Positions 1 to 10,669 of a DNA stretch of 64,000 bases are shown piece by piece. The position numbers were made by a program, and so were the translations under genes. Positions within the stretch are counted from its first letter, which is position 1; every line of letters begins with the position of its first letter. The notes under the pieces were generated by a model. That model was not told where the DNA came from, made no database searches, and saw only the letters and a program-made list of their open reading frames with translations. This stretch comes from Gracilaria gracilis. Its lineage: Eukaryota > Rhodophyta > Florideophyceae > Gracilariales > Gracilariaceae. The DNA lies in the NCBI GenBank assembly GCA_030374805.1, contig JARGSG010000001.1, positions 248,001-312,000 of the forward strand. The letters are read 5' to 3'.

Positions 1-2374
1 GGAAGTGGATCTGTTTATCTCCTCTGAAGATGATGCGGCGGGGTCTAAAGCTGTAGGAAGACGAGCGAAGCGTGATTCGAAGAAACTCAAAACCCACGGA
101 AGCTTAAAGCGAACGCAACGCCCCTCTGACGCAAATGCAGATGTGCCGGAAGTGGATCTGTTTCTCTCCTCTGAGGATGATGCGGCAGGGTCAGAGGCTG
201 TAGGAAGACGAGCGAAGCGTGATTCTAAGAAGCTCAAAACTCACGGAAACTTAAAGCGAACGCAACGCCCCTCTGACGAAAATTTGGATGTACAGGAAAT
301 GGATCTGTTTCTCTCCTCTGAAGATGATGCGGCGGAGACAGAGGCTGTAGGAACACGAATGAAGCCCGATTCTAAGAAACTCGAAACCCATGGGAGCGTA
401 GAGCGAACGCAACGCCGCACTGAAGAAGATGAGCCTTTGCTTGTATTGGATTCGTGTTCATTTTCTGACGGTAATGTCCCGAAGTATGAATTTATCCGAA
501 CCGAATCCAATATACCGAAGCCGGGCTCTAGAAAATTAAAGAGCCTTGGGAACTTGGAGCGAACAAAACGTAGCTGTCAAGGGGATGCACCATCTCGCGA
601 ACTGGGGCGTTGTTCGTCTTCTGAAGGTGGTGTTGTGGGTTCTGAACCGCTAGGAACAAAAAGCAGAAGAGCAAAACTCGATTCTGAAAAGCAGAAGTAT
701 CCCGGAAGCTTGCACCGAAAAGAAAGTAGCTCTCAAGAAAAATCGGTATTGCGCGTTCTTTCTCTAACATCATCTTCTGAAGGTGATATCTCACGGCGTG
801 AAGCTGTCGCCTGCCATCGACCAAGGTTTGCTTTTCGAAAGTCAGTTGCGGGTGTAAGGCCAACACACTCATACAATGTGGATGACCAAAACAGCTCTCA
901 GTCTGGGATTATCGCGTTGCCTCCTGACGACGGGGACGCATATTCACCTCCAAAACAATCGACATCACTTCGTGCTTGTCAGGCAAACGATGGTACAGAC
1001 TGTCAAGATGTTGTTTCCAAACATGGAGATGGTCATGTGATGTTGCATCCTCCGAAGCTTCGGCGTGTTGGGCTTAGGGGTAACAAGAAACGAGCTGAGT
1101 CGAATAATTCATCGAGTCTCGTCCGAACTCAAGGCGAGCGTTTGCATCGTACTATACGAAGGAAACGCAGATCTACCGGCCTCCCTGAATCTTCCGTGAC
1201 CTGTTCAGAACCCCAGAGTAAGAAGTGCAAGGATCATGCGGAGATCCATCCGAATGCTACTCTTAGGAACGAAAACCCTACGCAGACGAGGCGACAATTG
1301 CAATTGCGTGCGAATGGCTGTGCAGAAACTGATGCCTTGTCCTCGGAAGTGGAGATTGATGGGAGCATTGTTGGAGATGAAAGTCCAGGGAGTGTAAAGG
1401 GTCCGACGGTGCCGGTTTCTAGCAACTGGAAGGTGCACAGAAGCCGTGATGGTTCCTGCAGCCCACAGGATTGTGATACACCAGCGGACAAGCCATTGCA
1501 GAAGCCAAGGACAAGGTTAGTAGGATCGCGTATTAGGAAGAACAGTCAATTAACGATACCTCTTATACTGCGTATCAGGCCACCAGGAGCTGTAGATGTA
1601 TACCATAATCTTGAAAAGAGACCCACAACGCGTGGAGTTGAGAGAAAGGAGAAATCGAAGAGCTTTCTGAAACTGGCCACTGTGAAGAAGACTCCCAAAG
1701 GACAGATTGGCAAGCGTGAGAATCAGTTTGTGAAAGTTAGGCTACCTCTCAATAAGAGAGTATCTTCATTGACCCGGGCACGTGTTACAATGAACGAGGA
1801 AGAGGACATCACTTTAGGAAACGTGTTGAATGTATCTATCTCACATCAGAGGTATTCTCTACGATCATGCAAGCAGGGATCAGAGCGCATTTTCGATCCG
1901 CAAACTACTAGAAGAGAGGCGGTGAAGCACGGAAGTCGGAAATCGTATAGCTTGGATTACTCGCCCGCAGCGGCTGCCAAATCAACAGAATCTTGTGAGC
2001 TTTTGCTCAATGCTCCGTTTGGCGCCTTATCATCCTCTGAATTACTACATTCAAACACGAATGAGGTACATGGATTGGAGGGGAGTCGCTGTACTGCTCA
2101 CAATGAAACACTGACCAAGAGATTATGTTCAGGAAAAACGTCACTCTCTAAAGAGCCCCATGGAAGTGCGAAAACAGATACATCCCCGAAACGCTCGTCG
2201 TCCTCGAGAAGGTGGAAGAGGGATGCCATACCTGCTCGCGCGAAGAGAAGAAGAACTCGGGGAGAAAGCAGTTCGAAGCGTTTTGGATTTAGTGGCAATG
2301 ATATCGCATTTCCACCTTTGGGGACTTTACGAAAGCGAGGCAGAGGAAAAGTGGGTTCCAAACTTTTTGGTTGA
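1..2374 (+). CDS. Basic, low-complexity protein with ~49-aa tandem repeats (5' end outside window)
   Basis: The frame is already open at base 2, and the first codons read E-V-D-L-F inside a repeat unit. The real start therefore lies upstream, and a GTG at 5 is not credible as a start. Three units of exactly 147 bp (49 aa) begin at 2, 149 and 296; each holds an acidic SSEDDAA block followed by basic KRDSKKLKTHG and RTQRPSD segments. More diverged units follow to about residue 280. The rest (to residue 789) is rich in K, R and S, with many short basic clusters that could act as nuclear localisation signals, and no fold I recognise. Alternating SSED (casein-kinase-like) and KR blocks suggest a nuclear, chromatin-associated or scaffold protein, but that is inference. 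The near-identical first units at DNA level indicate recent repeat expansion. Confidence 0.75.
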   Translation, partial: EVDLFISSEDDAAGSKAVGRRAKRDSKKLKTHGSLKRTQRPSDANADVPEVDLFLSSEDDAAGSEAVGRRAKRDSKKLKTHGNLKRTQRPSDENLDVQEMDLFLSSEDDAAETEAVGTRMKPDSKKLETHGSVERTQRRTEEDEPLLVLDSCSFSDGNVPKYEFIRTESNIPKPGSRKLKSLGNLERTKRSCQGDAPSRELGRCSSSEGGVVGSEPLGTKSRRAKLDSEKQKYPGSLHRKESSSQEKSVLRVLSLTSSSEGDISRREAVACHRPRFAFRKSVAGVRPTHSYNVDDQNSSQSGIIALPPDDGDAYSPPKQSTSLRACQANDGTDCQDVVSKHGDGHVMLHPPKLRRVGLRGNKKRAESNNSSSLVRTQGERLHRTIRRKRRSTGLPESSVTCSEPQSKKCKDHAEIHPNATLRNENPTQTRRQLQLRANGCAETDALSSEVEIDGSIVGDESPGSVKGPTVPVSSNWKVHRSRDGSCSPQDCDTPADKPLQKPRTRLVGSRIRKNSQLTIPLILRIRPPGAVDVYHNLEKRPTTRGVERKEKSKSFLKLATVKKTPKGQIGKRENQFVKVRLPLNKRVSSLTRARVTMNEEEDITLGNVLNVSISHQRYSLRSCKQGSERIFDPQTTRREAVKHGSRKSYSLDYSPAAAAKSTESCELLLNAPFGALSSSELLHSNTNEVHGLEGSRCTAHNETLTKRLCSGKTSLSKEPHGSAKTDTSPKRSSSSRRWKRDAIPARAKRRRTRGESSSKRFGFSGNDIAFPPLGTLRKRGRGKVGSKLFG

Positions 2375-3068
2375 ATGAAGCAGTATGAAAGTAATTGAAG
2401 GAGTAAACTCGGAGCATAATATAGAGTATGAGCAGTTGCACCAAGGCCCCTTTCTAAAAAAACATACACCATTTGACGCTCAATAGTAACTTCTTCCTTG
2501 CTTCAGTAAGGTGTGCGCTTTTTGCGTCCCACCATGTGGCATCAGCAAGTAATGACACGAGACGAAGGTCTTACTCTGTGGTAGTCCGCGACTAGCGTGG
2601 GTCTTGGAATGTCTCCTTGTTGCGAAGCTGTGGATCATCATCGTCATTTCGAAATTAGGAACCGGAAGGGGAACCATTCGCTCTCTCCCCGCATGTATCT
2701 AATCAATATAGATATCTCTCCCTTTTATGAGTAACTTACCCACCTAGATGTGCCAATAAATGAGAGAGAGGTAATTGCACATCTCCGGAATGATGATTGG
2801 CACCAAGGGCGGGGACAGGACCCGAAAATCGGGAACAGGACCCGAAAATCGGGAACAGGACCCGAAAAATGAAGCCTTTTGACAGTTTTTTTTTTTTTTG
2901 AATTTGAGAGCAACTAAAACTACCCTTGTCATGTGATATGCATGATACAAAGGTATGTATATATACAGATATGCTGTGGATGATCCTCCACATGATGTCG
3001 GAAAGGTAAGCTAGCCAAAGCAGAACGCCCACAGATGCAGTGCACGACCAAGTCTTTCGTCCTAGTAA
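2375..3068. other. Intergenic region, no gene seen
   Basis: This is the spacer between the repeat-protein stop and the MAU2-like gene. Only short frames without coding character occur on either strand. It holds a three-copy 20-bp tandem repeat (2812-2870), a 12-nt T run at about 2888, and a probable promoter for the downstream gene. Confidence 0.6.
2812..2870. repeat. Three-copy 20-bp tandem repeat containing a small inverted repeat
   Basis: The unit GGGAACAGGACCCGAAAATC occurs three times head to tail; the first copy lacks one base and the last changes at its end. Each unit junction contains CCCGA-AAA-TCGGG, a 5-bp inverted repeat. It lies about 240 bp upstream of the MAU2-like start, so it could be regulatory or a plain minisatellite. 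Confidence 0.8.
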
Positions 3069-3110
3069 ATGTGTCCTAGGACTGTCACGCCTTTGCATCC
3101 GAATTACCGA

Positions 3111-5244
3111 ATGTCCTCAATGGAGGGTGCATCCCCCGTGGCCATGCGCCTGGTGCAGCTGGGGAGGGCCCTTGCGAATCGGAGTCGATTCAAGAAAGCT
3201 GCGCTTGTTTTCCTTTCTGCTGCGAATGCGTCGAAGATGAGCCCCGGAATACAAGTTTTCTGTATGTATCAGACGGCGCTTCAATACTACAATTACGCTA
3301 TCAACTCTCCCAGCTCAAAGCCAGTGGAAGAACTTACCCGAGCGCTGCAAATATTGCGCAAGTGTAACCTTTTGATGCTAAAACAACCAGCCTCGTTCGA
3401 CATACGGATGCAAATCACGGCTCTTACCGAACGTATATACACTTCAAGCGGTAATCTTGTTTCTGCCGCCAAGGCGATCAATTTCGGGCTCGAGACGATC
3501 GCACGCAGTCAGGAGAATCGCTCAAATCTCATGAAGTGGTGGGCTTACTTTCGGAGCCGTTCAATTCTGAATGCTTTGGCCTGTGACAACTCGATGGAAA
3601 ACGCTTCCAGTATGGCATTAGAAACTGCAGAGCAGTGTCTTAACAGCGGAGATAAAATTTCTGCTGTAGGGTTTTACCTCTCGCAATGTCAGGTGGCCCT
3701 GGCTAATACTTCTCCGAGGGTTCTCATTACCCCCAACTTTGAACGAGCACGAAGTTGTCTGGCGGACATTAGGCCGCTTTCTCCTGCACAACGCTCGGAC
3801 ATTACTTTGCTTTCGATCTGCCAGTGTATATTGGAAGCGTTTTCGTTTTCCGAATAGGTCATGTAACCGAGGTTAGTTCGAACGTCATGAGTCGCTTGCA
3901 AGAGGCTTATGTAAAAGCAAGAGCTTTGAAGTCTGCTGGAAATGTTAAACCAAACTGGATATGGCTAAACATGGATATTATTGTGGCGTTGGCGTTCTAC
4001 ATTTTAAGTGTAGTTCGTCGTAATGACAACGGCGGGGACGCGCGGCCAAAGAACCACCCAACCAGAATGGTGTTGATTGCGCTAACAAAGATTGGTATTT
4101 CTCCGAAAGTTCTCCACGAATTGAAGGCATCGGACTTGAGTCTCGATGGGGTCTCCAAGGAAGCTAAAGTTGCCTTGTGCACTGCGCTATTTGAAGGAGC
4201 AGCTCGATCTTATTTAGCGGAAGGCGATCTGCGAGAAGCAGGTGTGTTTGTGTCGGCTGCCGCAAGATTTGTCTTCACGGATTCCCATTCTAGCAAGTTG
4301 GTCTCACGCGTAGAAAGAGGCGAAAACATTGATTTGTCCCCAGTTCTGTCAACTGATCTACCCTACGGAGAATTGCTTCAACGGAATGCAGTGTTTTTGT
4401 TGATGTCGGAATATCATAGCTTGCGTGCGAGTCTATCTGGTGCTCGAGTTGCTACCAAGTTCCTGCAAGCAATCAAGACGTTGCCAGCGCGACTACGATC
4501 GGAAAAAGGAACACTGTGTCTCACTGATTCTTGGCAACAAGCCGTTTCCCATCTTTCTCTTCTGGTTGGAACTGAGAGGGCGAAGAGCCCCTTCGAAAAT
4601 GAGACATCCCATCGAGGTGCACCAGGCACCTCCGAGGAAGATGTGTGTCGAACAGACTTTGTAAGCAGTCAAGTTGTGGCGATGGCATTGTTCACGGTTG
4701 GGGTGTATCATCTTCGAAAACCTGCTATTATCGAAGCACAACGTGCACTCAGAGCTTCTATAGATCTTCTAAAGGATGTGAAGGCTCTTAATAAACAGGC
4801 CGTGGCAAACGCGTTGGCAGTATACAGCGGAGTCGGAATGCTACATCTTTCAATCACCAAGAGAGATTGCAACATGACCCAGGAGGCCGTAAGTTTAGCC
4901 CAAGCTATAAATGACCCAGTTACCCTGGTTCGAACGTGTCGTCAAAGAAGGAAACTTGTTAATCGTCTCGATTTGGGGATCACAGAAAAACAGAAGACTG
5001 AAAAGCTTCTCAGAGAGGCTATGGCAATATCGGAAGCGAAGCGAGCGCAAGCTAGACCTTACGTCTTAGGTTGACGGGGGTGCTTGTATATACTCCAAAC
5101 ACGGCTAACCTCCTTTGCCCTCAGGTCCGTGAAGAACAGCCGTCTGTAATCAAACAGGATTCTTCTGCTGAATCACCCGTGTATAGCACAAAAAAAGTGC
5201 ATGCCAAAACAAATGCTTCATCGTCCGAATGGAGACTCTCCTAA
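3111..5244 (+). CDS. MAU2: MAU2/SCC4-like cohesin loading factor, three exons (inferred)
   Basis: An all-helical, TPR-like protein of about 672 aa. The opening VRLVQLGRALANRSRF-type helices and the C-terminal helix pairs (YHLRKPAIIEAQRALR, then KLLREAMAISEAKRAQA) match the order and spacing of Scc4/MAU2 as I recall them; that family forms the superhelical partner of Scc2/NIPBL and loads cohesin on chromatin. Two long frames (to 3857 and from 3824) differ in phase. A 53-nt intron 3824-3876 (GTGTAT...TAACCGAGGTTAG) joins them cleanly. A second intron, 5063-5124, has a good GGCTAACC branch and CCCTCAG acceptor but a weak GTCTTA donor; it leads to a 39-aa tail ending at 5244. Without it the protein stops at 5074. 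An in-frame ATG at 3069 would add 14 aa. Family assignment is by pattern, not by search. It converges on the RecQ gene. Confidence 0.55.
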
Positions 5245-5372
5245 CATATAGAAGTTGAACGTCGCATCTGATCATCTCACCTTCAGCGCACATCTGCACA
5301 CCCTGTATTAGTATCGCTTGAAATGCTTCACACAACATCGTAACAACGCTTTAAAGAATTCAGATGAAGATC

Positions 5373-7523
5373 CTATTCAATCCCACATTCCTTCTCGGCT
5401 GCCTTCAGAAGAACCTTGAAATCATGGTCAGACATGGAACCAAAGGTTCTGAGCTTTCGAAAACGCCTTGAAATCACTGGGGAAGTAATACCAGCAGCGA
5501 AGCGAGCCATGAGCAAAGGATTGCCCTTCGGAAGATCCTCCAGCTGAATGAGAGCCCATCGAGCTTTATCCAACTCTTTATACTCCCTTTCCCTCACTTG
5601 GTCCCAGATTTTGGTAGGTTGTACACCTTGATTAAGGCAGAATTCACAATGGCCACAGTCTGTAGCACTAACGTCATCTCCAAGATGTTTCGCCAAACGC
5701 CATGTCTGGCATTCGTCTGCACTGAAAAACTTCAGAACTTCGTGGAGACGACCGATTTGGAGTTGCTGTGTTTTGACGAGCCTCTTATACAAGCTACCTG
5801 CCACAGCGTTGAGGTCTTCAGGCACCATCTTTACTCTCGCGCGATGTCTCAACTTCTTAGATCTCGCTTCAGCCATGAGCCCGTCTTCAACCATATCGTC
5901 ACAAAACCTGGATATCTGACCATATTCCATGTCCATTTCCTCGGCTACCTTGACCAAATCTACAGTAATAAGAGCTTTCTTAACAGTCGACATTGCAATG
6001 ATCTTTCCTGCTGGGCTGTCCTGAGGGGGCCAACGCCTCTGACTTGGGGGATGCATGCGAAGATCGATAAACGAAAAGAATGGCGTGCTTTCTTCAATAG
6101 CACCTTCAGAAATATCCAAGTGTGCTAATATTTGACCTAAGCATGTATCTCGAATGTCGTGGTTGAAGCAAAGGTCGTAAGTAGAATACTCGATATAGCC
6201 ATCGACTTTTGCGTTCTGAAACAGCTCACAAACAACGTTGTGCACGGCGTCCTTGGTGGGCGTTTCTCCCAGTATGAATCCCTCTAATGTCGGCACATCA
6301 TCAATGCAGATCAAGGCCTCGCAGGTACTCGGCAAGCCATCACGCCCAGCTCTTCCAATTTCTTGAACGTAACCCTCGATAGATTTGGGCATATTGAGAT
6401 GATACACGTAGCGTATACTTGAATGATCCATGCCCATTCCGAAGGCGATAGTGGCGACCACAATTGCATCCTTCTTGTTTTCCATGAACTCTTCTTGTGT
6501 CTTTTTTCTATCTTCTTGTTTCATCCCAGCATGATAACTAGCAGCCTGGTAGAAGCCTTGAGCTCTTAACATTTCTGCGACCTTTGTCGCAGTCGCCTGC
6601 AGAGTAACATACACTATTGTCGGCCCTTTCGGTCTCTCCTTTAAGCGACTGACAAGCATCTCAACTCTGGTTTCCATCATATCCGCAATACGAGATGTAT
6701 TATGGGGAGATTCTACATTCGTGACTCTAATTGTCAGATTCGGTCTGATAGATGGAGTCCTCACCAAAGCTGCGGGATATGGGATATCAAGCGCGGCAGA
6801 AATGTCCTTGCAGACTTGGGGGGTTGCAGTTGCTGTTAGAGCAAGGCGCCGTTGACAATTAAGACGGTCAGCCCATCGTGAAAGGCGCAAATAATCTGGT
6901 CTGAAGGAATGACCCCATTCAGATACACAATGGGCCTCATCCACAGCAAAGAGAGCCACTCGTACAGCTTTGACGAGTTGTATGAATCTAGTGTTCTTAA
7001 ACCGTTCAGGGCTGACGAACAAGAGCCGAATATCACCTTCCCGAACACGCTTGAACACCTCTCTTGTCTCGCCTGCTGACAGACTGGAATCTAAACAAGC
7101 CGCAGCAAAGCCTTTCTTAACTAATGCATCAGTTTGATCTTTCATAAGCGCCATAAGAGGAGACACGACCAGTGTAAGACCATCACTGAACAGAAAGCTT
7201 GGAAGCTGGTAGCAGAGGGACTTCCCTGCTCCTGTGGGGAAAACAGCCAAACCTCGCCCTGCTTTTGCCGATGGAATCCCCGGCTTTGAGGCCTCAGGTG
7301 TATCCAAGACAAGTTCTAAAACGTCCCGTTGTCCATTTCGGAAAGAGTCAAAACCAAATCGCGTTCGAAGCAGCTGCTCCGCGTCAGCAATCGTCGGGTT
7401 CTGCAGAGTTCCCATTTGAATCGATCTCCGACGAACCAAAGGATAGCGACGGTGACAAAAGAGGTGTTTTGAGCGTGGGAGAAGCAGTAACCGGCTGGAA
7501 ATTGTGTGAACGAATGCCAACAT
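5373..7523 (-). CDS. RECQ: RecQ-family ATP-dependent DNA helicase
   Basis: A 716-aa superfamily 2 3'-5' DNA helicase acting in recombination and replication-fork repair. Seen in order: RecQ motif 0 region FGFDSFRNGQRDVLE (about 57-70), Walker A PTGAGKS (96-102), DEAH box (195-198) followed by the RecQ aromatic-rich loop CVSEWGHSFRPDY, helicase C motifs including QEIGRAGRDG, then an RQC-type zinc module with C-x(n)-CGHC-x-FC, and a winged-helix-like tail. No HRDC domain is obvious. The first 36 residues are strongly basic, rich in R, L and S and free of acidic residues, ending before a second Met at 37; this looks like an organelle presequence, or the extra residues may be 5' leader with Met37 (base 7415) the true start. 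It is single-exon and convergent with the MAU2-like gene (128 bp between stops). Confidence 0.92.
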   Translation of the reverse strand: MLAFVHTISSRLLLLPRSKHLFCHRRYPLVRRRSIQMGTLQNPTIADAEQLLRTRFGFDSFRNGQRDVLELVLDTPEASKPGIPSAKAGRGLAVFPTGAGKSLCYQLPSFLFSDGLTLVVSPLMALMKDQTDALVKKGFAAACLDSSLSAGETREVFKRVREGDIRLLFVSPERFKNTRFIQLVKAVRVALFAVDEAHCVSEWGHSFRPDYLRLSRWADRLNCQRRLALTATATPQVCKDISAALDIPYPAALVRTPSIRPNLTIRVTNVESPHNTSRIADMMETRVEMLVSRLKERPKGPTIVYVTLQATATKVAEMLRAQGFYQAASYHAGMKQEDRKKTQEEFMENKKDAIVVATIAFGMGMDHSSIRYVYHLNMPKSIEGYVQEIGRAGRDGLPSTCEALICIDDVPTLEGFILGETPTKDAVHNVVCELFQNAKVDGYIEYSTYDLCFNHDIRDTCLGQILAHLDISEGAIEESTPFFSFIDLRMHPPSQRRWPPQDSPAGKIIAMSTVKKALITVDLVKVAEEMDMEYGQISRFCDDMVEDGLMAEARSKKLRHRARVKMVPEDLNAVAGSLYKRLVKTQQLQIGRLHEVLKFFSADECQTWRLAKHLGDDVSATDCGHCEFCLNQGVQPTKIWDQVREREYKELDKARWALIQLEDLPKGNPLLMARFAAGITSPVISRRFRKLRTFGSMSDHDFKVLLKAAEKECGIE

Positions 7524-8496
7524 AAAGAAATGCAGCCTGTTCGTTTGCGAATCTGTCGTCTATCTCCACGGTGGTGCGACGATGTTGCTGACTCGACGAC
7601 GCTGTGATCCCATTGATCCGCTTGCCTGATCACACGATGGCAAACTGGCGGGAAGATCCCTCTCACTCAATGGAGACACTTGTCACTTCTTTGGCCGATA
7701 ACGGACTTGTTCGTTCCGGGCTCTGTCAAGGAAAAAAATGTTGGGGTGCTCTTTGGGAGCCCAGCTTGGAACATGGAATCCGTCCGTCTTCATCATGCAC
7801 ATCAAGATGATCTATGTCTTTAGCATCTTTCATCATACCCTGTACGTGACGTATTCATCCGTGTAGCGGGCATATTGGGTGGACTAAAAGGGCTTCACAG
7901 AGCTGTTCTCCATGATCGATCGATGGCAATCGAATCTCGATTTAACAAGCTATTCGGCTAACTGCAATGGTTCTTTTTTTATTATAAAATGGACGGCGTT
8001 TTCACGTTTTCAGTTTTCTGTTTTCTTTGTTTTTCAACTAACGGAAAAGTCATGGAAGAGAGTTCTCTCGTCCAAGGAAAGCGCCAAAAACTTGTCGCGC
8101 ACTACGAACGTTCTGTCACCTATCTTGACGTAACATGATATGAAGATCCTTGCATACATTATCATCAGCATCATTTGCATCTTAAGTCAGACACTATTCA
8201 ACCATGGCCCCGAATGAACTTTGTCCAAATCTAGTTTATCATGATGCAATGTATGAAGCACTAAAGAATGTTACATACCACCCCGTACATCCCACGAGAA
8301 TGTCTGTGGAAATTCCCCATGGGCATCCATCATTTCACCTCGTAGAAGACATCACGAACGCGACTGACCAGATGTTCGGGTCACGTCTTCAGAGCACATC
8401 GTACCAACGAGCGAGTGGCGCGATGGACCATTTCTGAAGAACATTCTCTATTACTAAAGGCACGAGAATGTGTTCCACATGACTGGTTTGGTGAAG
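7524..8496. other. Intergenic region with only weak small frames
   Basis: Two small ATG-started plus-strand frames occur: 7604-7810 (68 aa) and 8204-8437 (77 aa, beginning MAPNELCPNLVYHDAM). Neither has a recognisable domain or a clear splice partner. A T-rich stretch lies at about 7970-8040. The RecQ promoter must lie at the left edge. Confidence 0.5.
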
Positions 8497-8952
8497 TTAT
8501 TTGTTAACCTTTTCTTCGTTCTTTTTTCGCCATAAGAACTTGATTATGGAAGTCTTCAGCGTGTTTTTCTTTCGCTGGGTGGTTTCAGATGGTTTCTCTT
8601 CAGTTTTCGCTTCCTTTCGTTCAAATGCCTTCTTCGTAGAATTGAGATCGACACTGAATAGTTTATCCTCTCCTTCATTGTCCCCAGACTTGGGGGCAAA
8701 CAAACTCATTGGCTCCACCCCAATTTCGTCCAGATCCACCTCATCTAAATCAAATGCGACGGCAGCGGGTTGAGGATATGCCTGTGTTTCTAAGGCATCC
8801 ACTGCTTCCAAGCGACGCATTCTACCAGTCTCGGCTTGCAACTGATCCATTTCCATGATTGATACTGGTAGTTCTGCACGCAGTAACGCAAACTGACGAG
8901 AAAGAATTTCTTCATCATCGATTGTAACGTAAGAACCAATGAAATCACCCAT
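8497..8952 (-). CDS. Small unknown protein, acidic middle and lysine-rich tail
   Basis: 151 aa if started at the Met that opens MGDFIGSYVTIDDEE; the frame stays open for 25 more codons upstream without another ATG, so I take that Met as the start. Visible layout: an N-terminal helix-prone part (EEILSRQFALLRAELP), an acidic central stretch (FDLDEVDLDEIG), then a highly charged tail with many K and E ending in a basic cluster. There is no signal peptide or membrane segment, and I recognise no family. The long uninterrupted frame with skewed charge, and a weaker opposite strand, favour real coding. Confidence 0.55.
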   Translation of the reverse strand: MGDFIGSYVTIDDEEILSRQFALLRAELPVSIMEMDQLQAETGRMRRLEAVDALETQAYPQPAAVAFDLDEVDLDEIGVEPMSLFAPKSGDNEGEDKLFSVDLNSTKKAFERKEAKTEEKPSETTQRKKNTLKTSIIKFLWRKKNEEKVNK

Positions 8953-9844
8953 GGTTTTGTTGCGAGACACACTGATGAAGCAGGTGTAACTCCAAAACTT
9001 TGGCTTGTGGGTTTGCGTGAGTATCACGCTGAGCAGGCGGGTTTAAAGACAAAGAGCGTCAAGAGATGCAAGGCAGTTTAGTTGAAAACAAAGAAAGGCT
9101 GAAACACAAGGCTGTGTAACGAACGTTGACGGACTTGGAACACACGTTAGAGTGAGGGAAATAGATGAAGCACGGAGACTGAACGGACGCGTTCGGTCGC
9201 ACTCATTTTATGGCTCATGGTTGTTAAAAACCTATACCTAAACGAACGGCTCATTAACAGACGCACGTGAAGATGTGGCGGAATTGAACGGTGTTGAGGA
9301 TTGAAGAAGTTTCGGTTTGAATTGAAACCAGCCGGAAAGGGAAGCTTTAAGAGTAGTGATGCAATGGGAGAAAGGCCCTACGTTGGTTTCTGCCAGCTGC
9401 TTGGCGGTCTGCAAATACCAAAAGCTGGCAGGCCCAGCCATGACGCCCGTCGCCTCTCGATATGGGCGCCATGCCTGAAGCGAGCATACGTTTCTCTCTC
9501 CCTGTGGAAAAGGAAATATTGCTCACCGATTGCTTGCGTCCACTCATTTCAACGCCCAAGTGCAAGCGATGTTGCCGCCTCAATTCAGCGGAGTTCGCAC
9601 GACCCCCCTACCGGCGTAAACGGTACGTCTCTGAATTCCGAGTTGGAACACGGTGGGGCGGACATGGAAAACATATCATAACCTTGCCATGTGGAGGAAG
9701 CATTGACGTCGGCCTTTTGGGAGGGAGGTGAAAAGTTTTGTTTCCGCGGCAGGTAACGGCGTGACAGATCACGTTCCACCCACGTGTCGCTGTCGCTGTG
9801 ATTGGTGTGCCCACTGTTTGCTCCTACACCCGGCTTGCCCCGGT

Positions 9845-9895
9845 GATGGGGCCGGTCTGCAAGGCCATGTCATGCCGGACATGGCATGCCCCATC
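9845..9895. repeat. Nested inverted repeat (two 8-bp arm pairs)
   Basis: Outer arms GATGGGGC (9845-9852) and GCCCCATC (9888-9895) enclose inner arms GCCATGTC (9864-9871) and GACATGGC (9878-9885) around a 6-nt loop. It could fold as an extended hairpin. Confidence 0.7.
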
Positions 9896-10652
9896 CCAGT
9901 TGAATGGGTCGGTTGTGACGTAAGTTCTCCAGAGATCTATTACGGGTCATGCCGAAGTCCGAAAGAGGAAAGATCGTCTTGATGATAATGGACTTGCAGA
10001 TGTAATACGCTTAAACTTCTTCCATTTCTTGATCGAAAGCTGGCCATTGTCCTGACTCTGCGCCATTGTCTCACAGGACTCGCAGCTCACCTTTTGTTCA
10101 CTATCCCAAGTACTACTCAGTGAGTAGGTGACAGAACCTCACTGACAATGTCTCGACGCGGGAATCTCTAGGGGCTTTCTAAACTACAAGGGTATTTGAT
10201 GTCGATAACGATCAAATACCATGTAGACTGGATTCCAAATCATCAACAACGTTCTGAGCTCTTGAAATACGCTCAGAATTATGTAGCTTGCAACCAGTAC
10301 CTCGTTCATCAGTTCACTTCTTGCGGCAAACAACTTAAACAGAATGTTAGGTTTCTTTTTCCTGCAACAATTCTTTCTCTCTGATGGCTAAAACAAAAGT
10401 CATGCAGCGAGCTTCGGTGCTTTTCCACTGCCTTCACTCCTGTTTCTGTGAACTCAATCTTCGGTTTGGCACTCAAAAAGTCAAACTCCGTTTTGGAAAC
10501 AGTTCGATAGGCTTATTGTGGAAGTATTGTTTCCAGCAACGATGACAATATGTTACTCAGATTGATCGCTAGTCTTCATCGTCTGCTTGAAATTGAGAGA
10601 TAGACAACTTGTTGTCGATTGAAGGGGACTGATTCTCACAACTTTATTCCAG

Positions 10653-10669
10653 AGTGATCCAGGATCACT
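10653..10669. repeat. 17-bp perfect palindrome
   Basis: AGTGATCC-A-GGATCACT, 8-bp arms around one base. It could be a dimeric protein-binding site or chance; no gene is close. Confidence 0.6.

Noticed and set aside
3826-3857. Alternative 32-nt intron in the MAU2-like gene
   Set aside because: It is in phase but shorter than any plausible intron here; the 53-nt choice has a branch-like TAAC and also restores the frame.
7604-8437. Two small plus-strand genes upstream of RecQ
   Set aside because: Short, no domain, no splice continuity and no clear promoter; kept only in the intergenic note.
9301-9981. Overlapping plus and minus frames of 60-126 aa
   Set aside because: Similar-length frames on all strands, odd composition, no motif.
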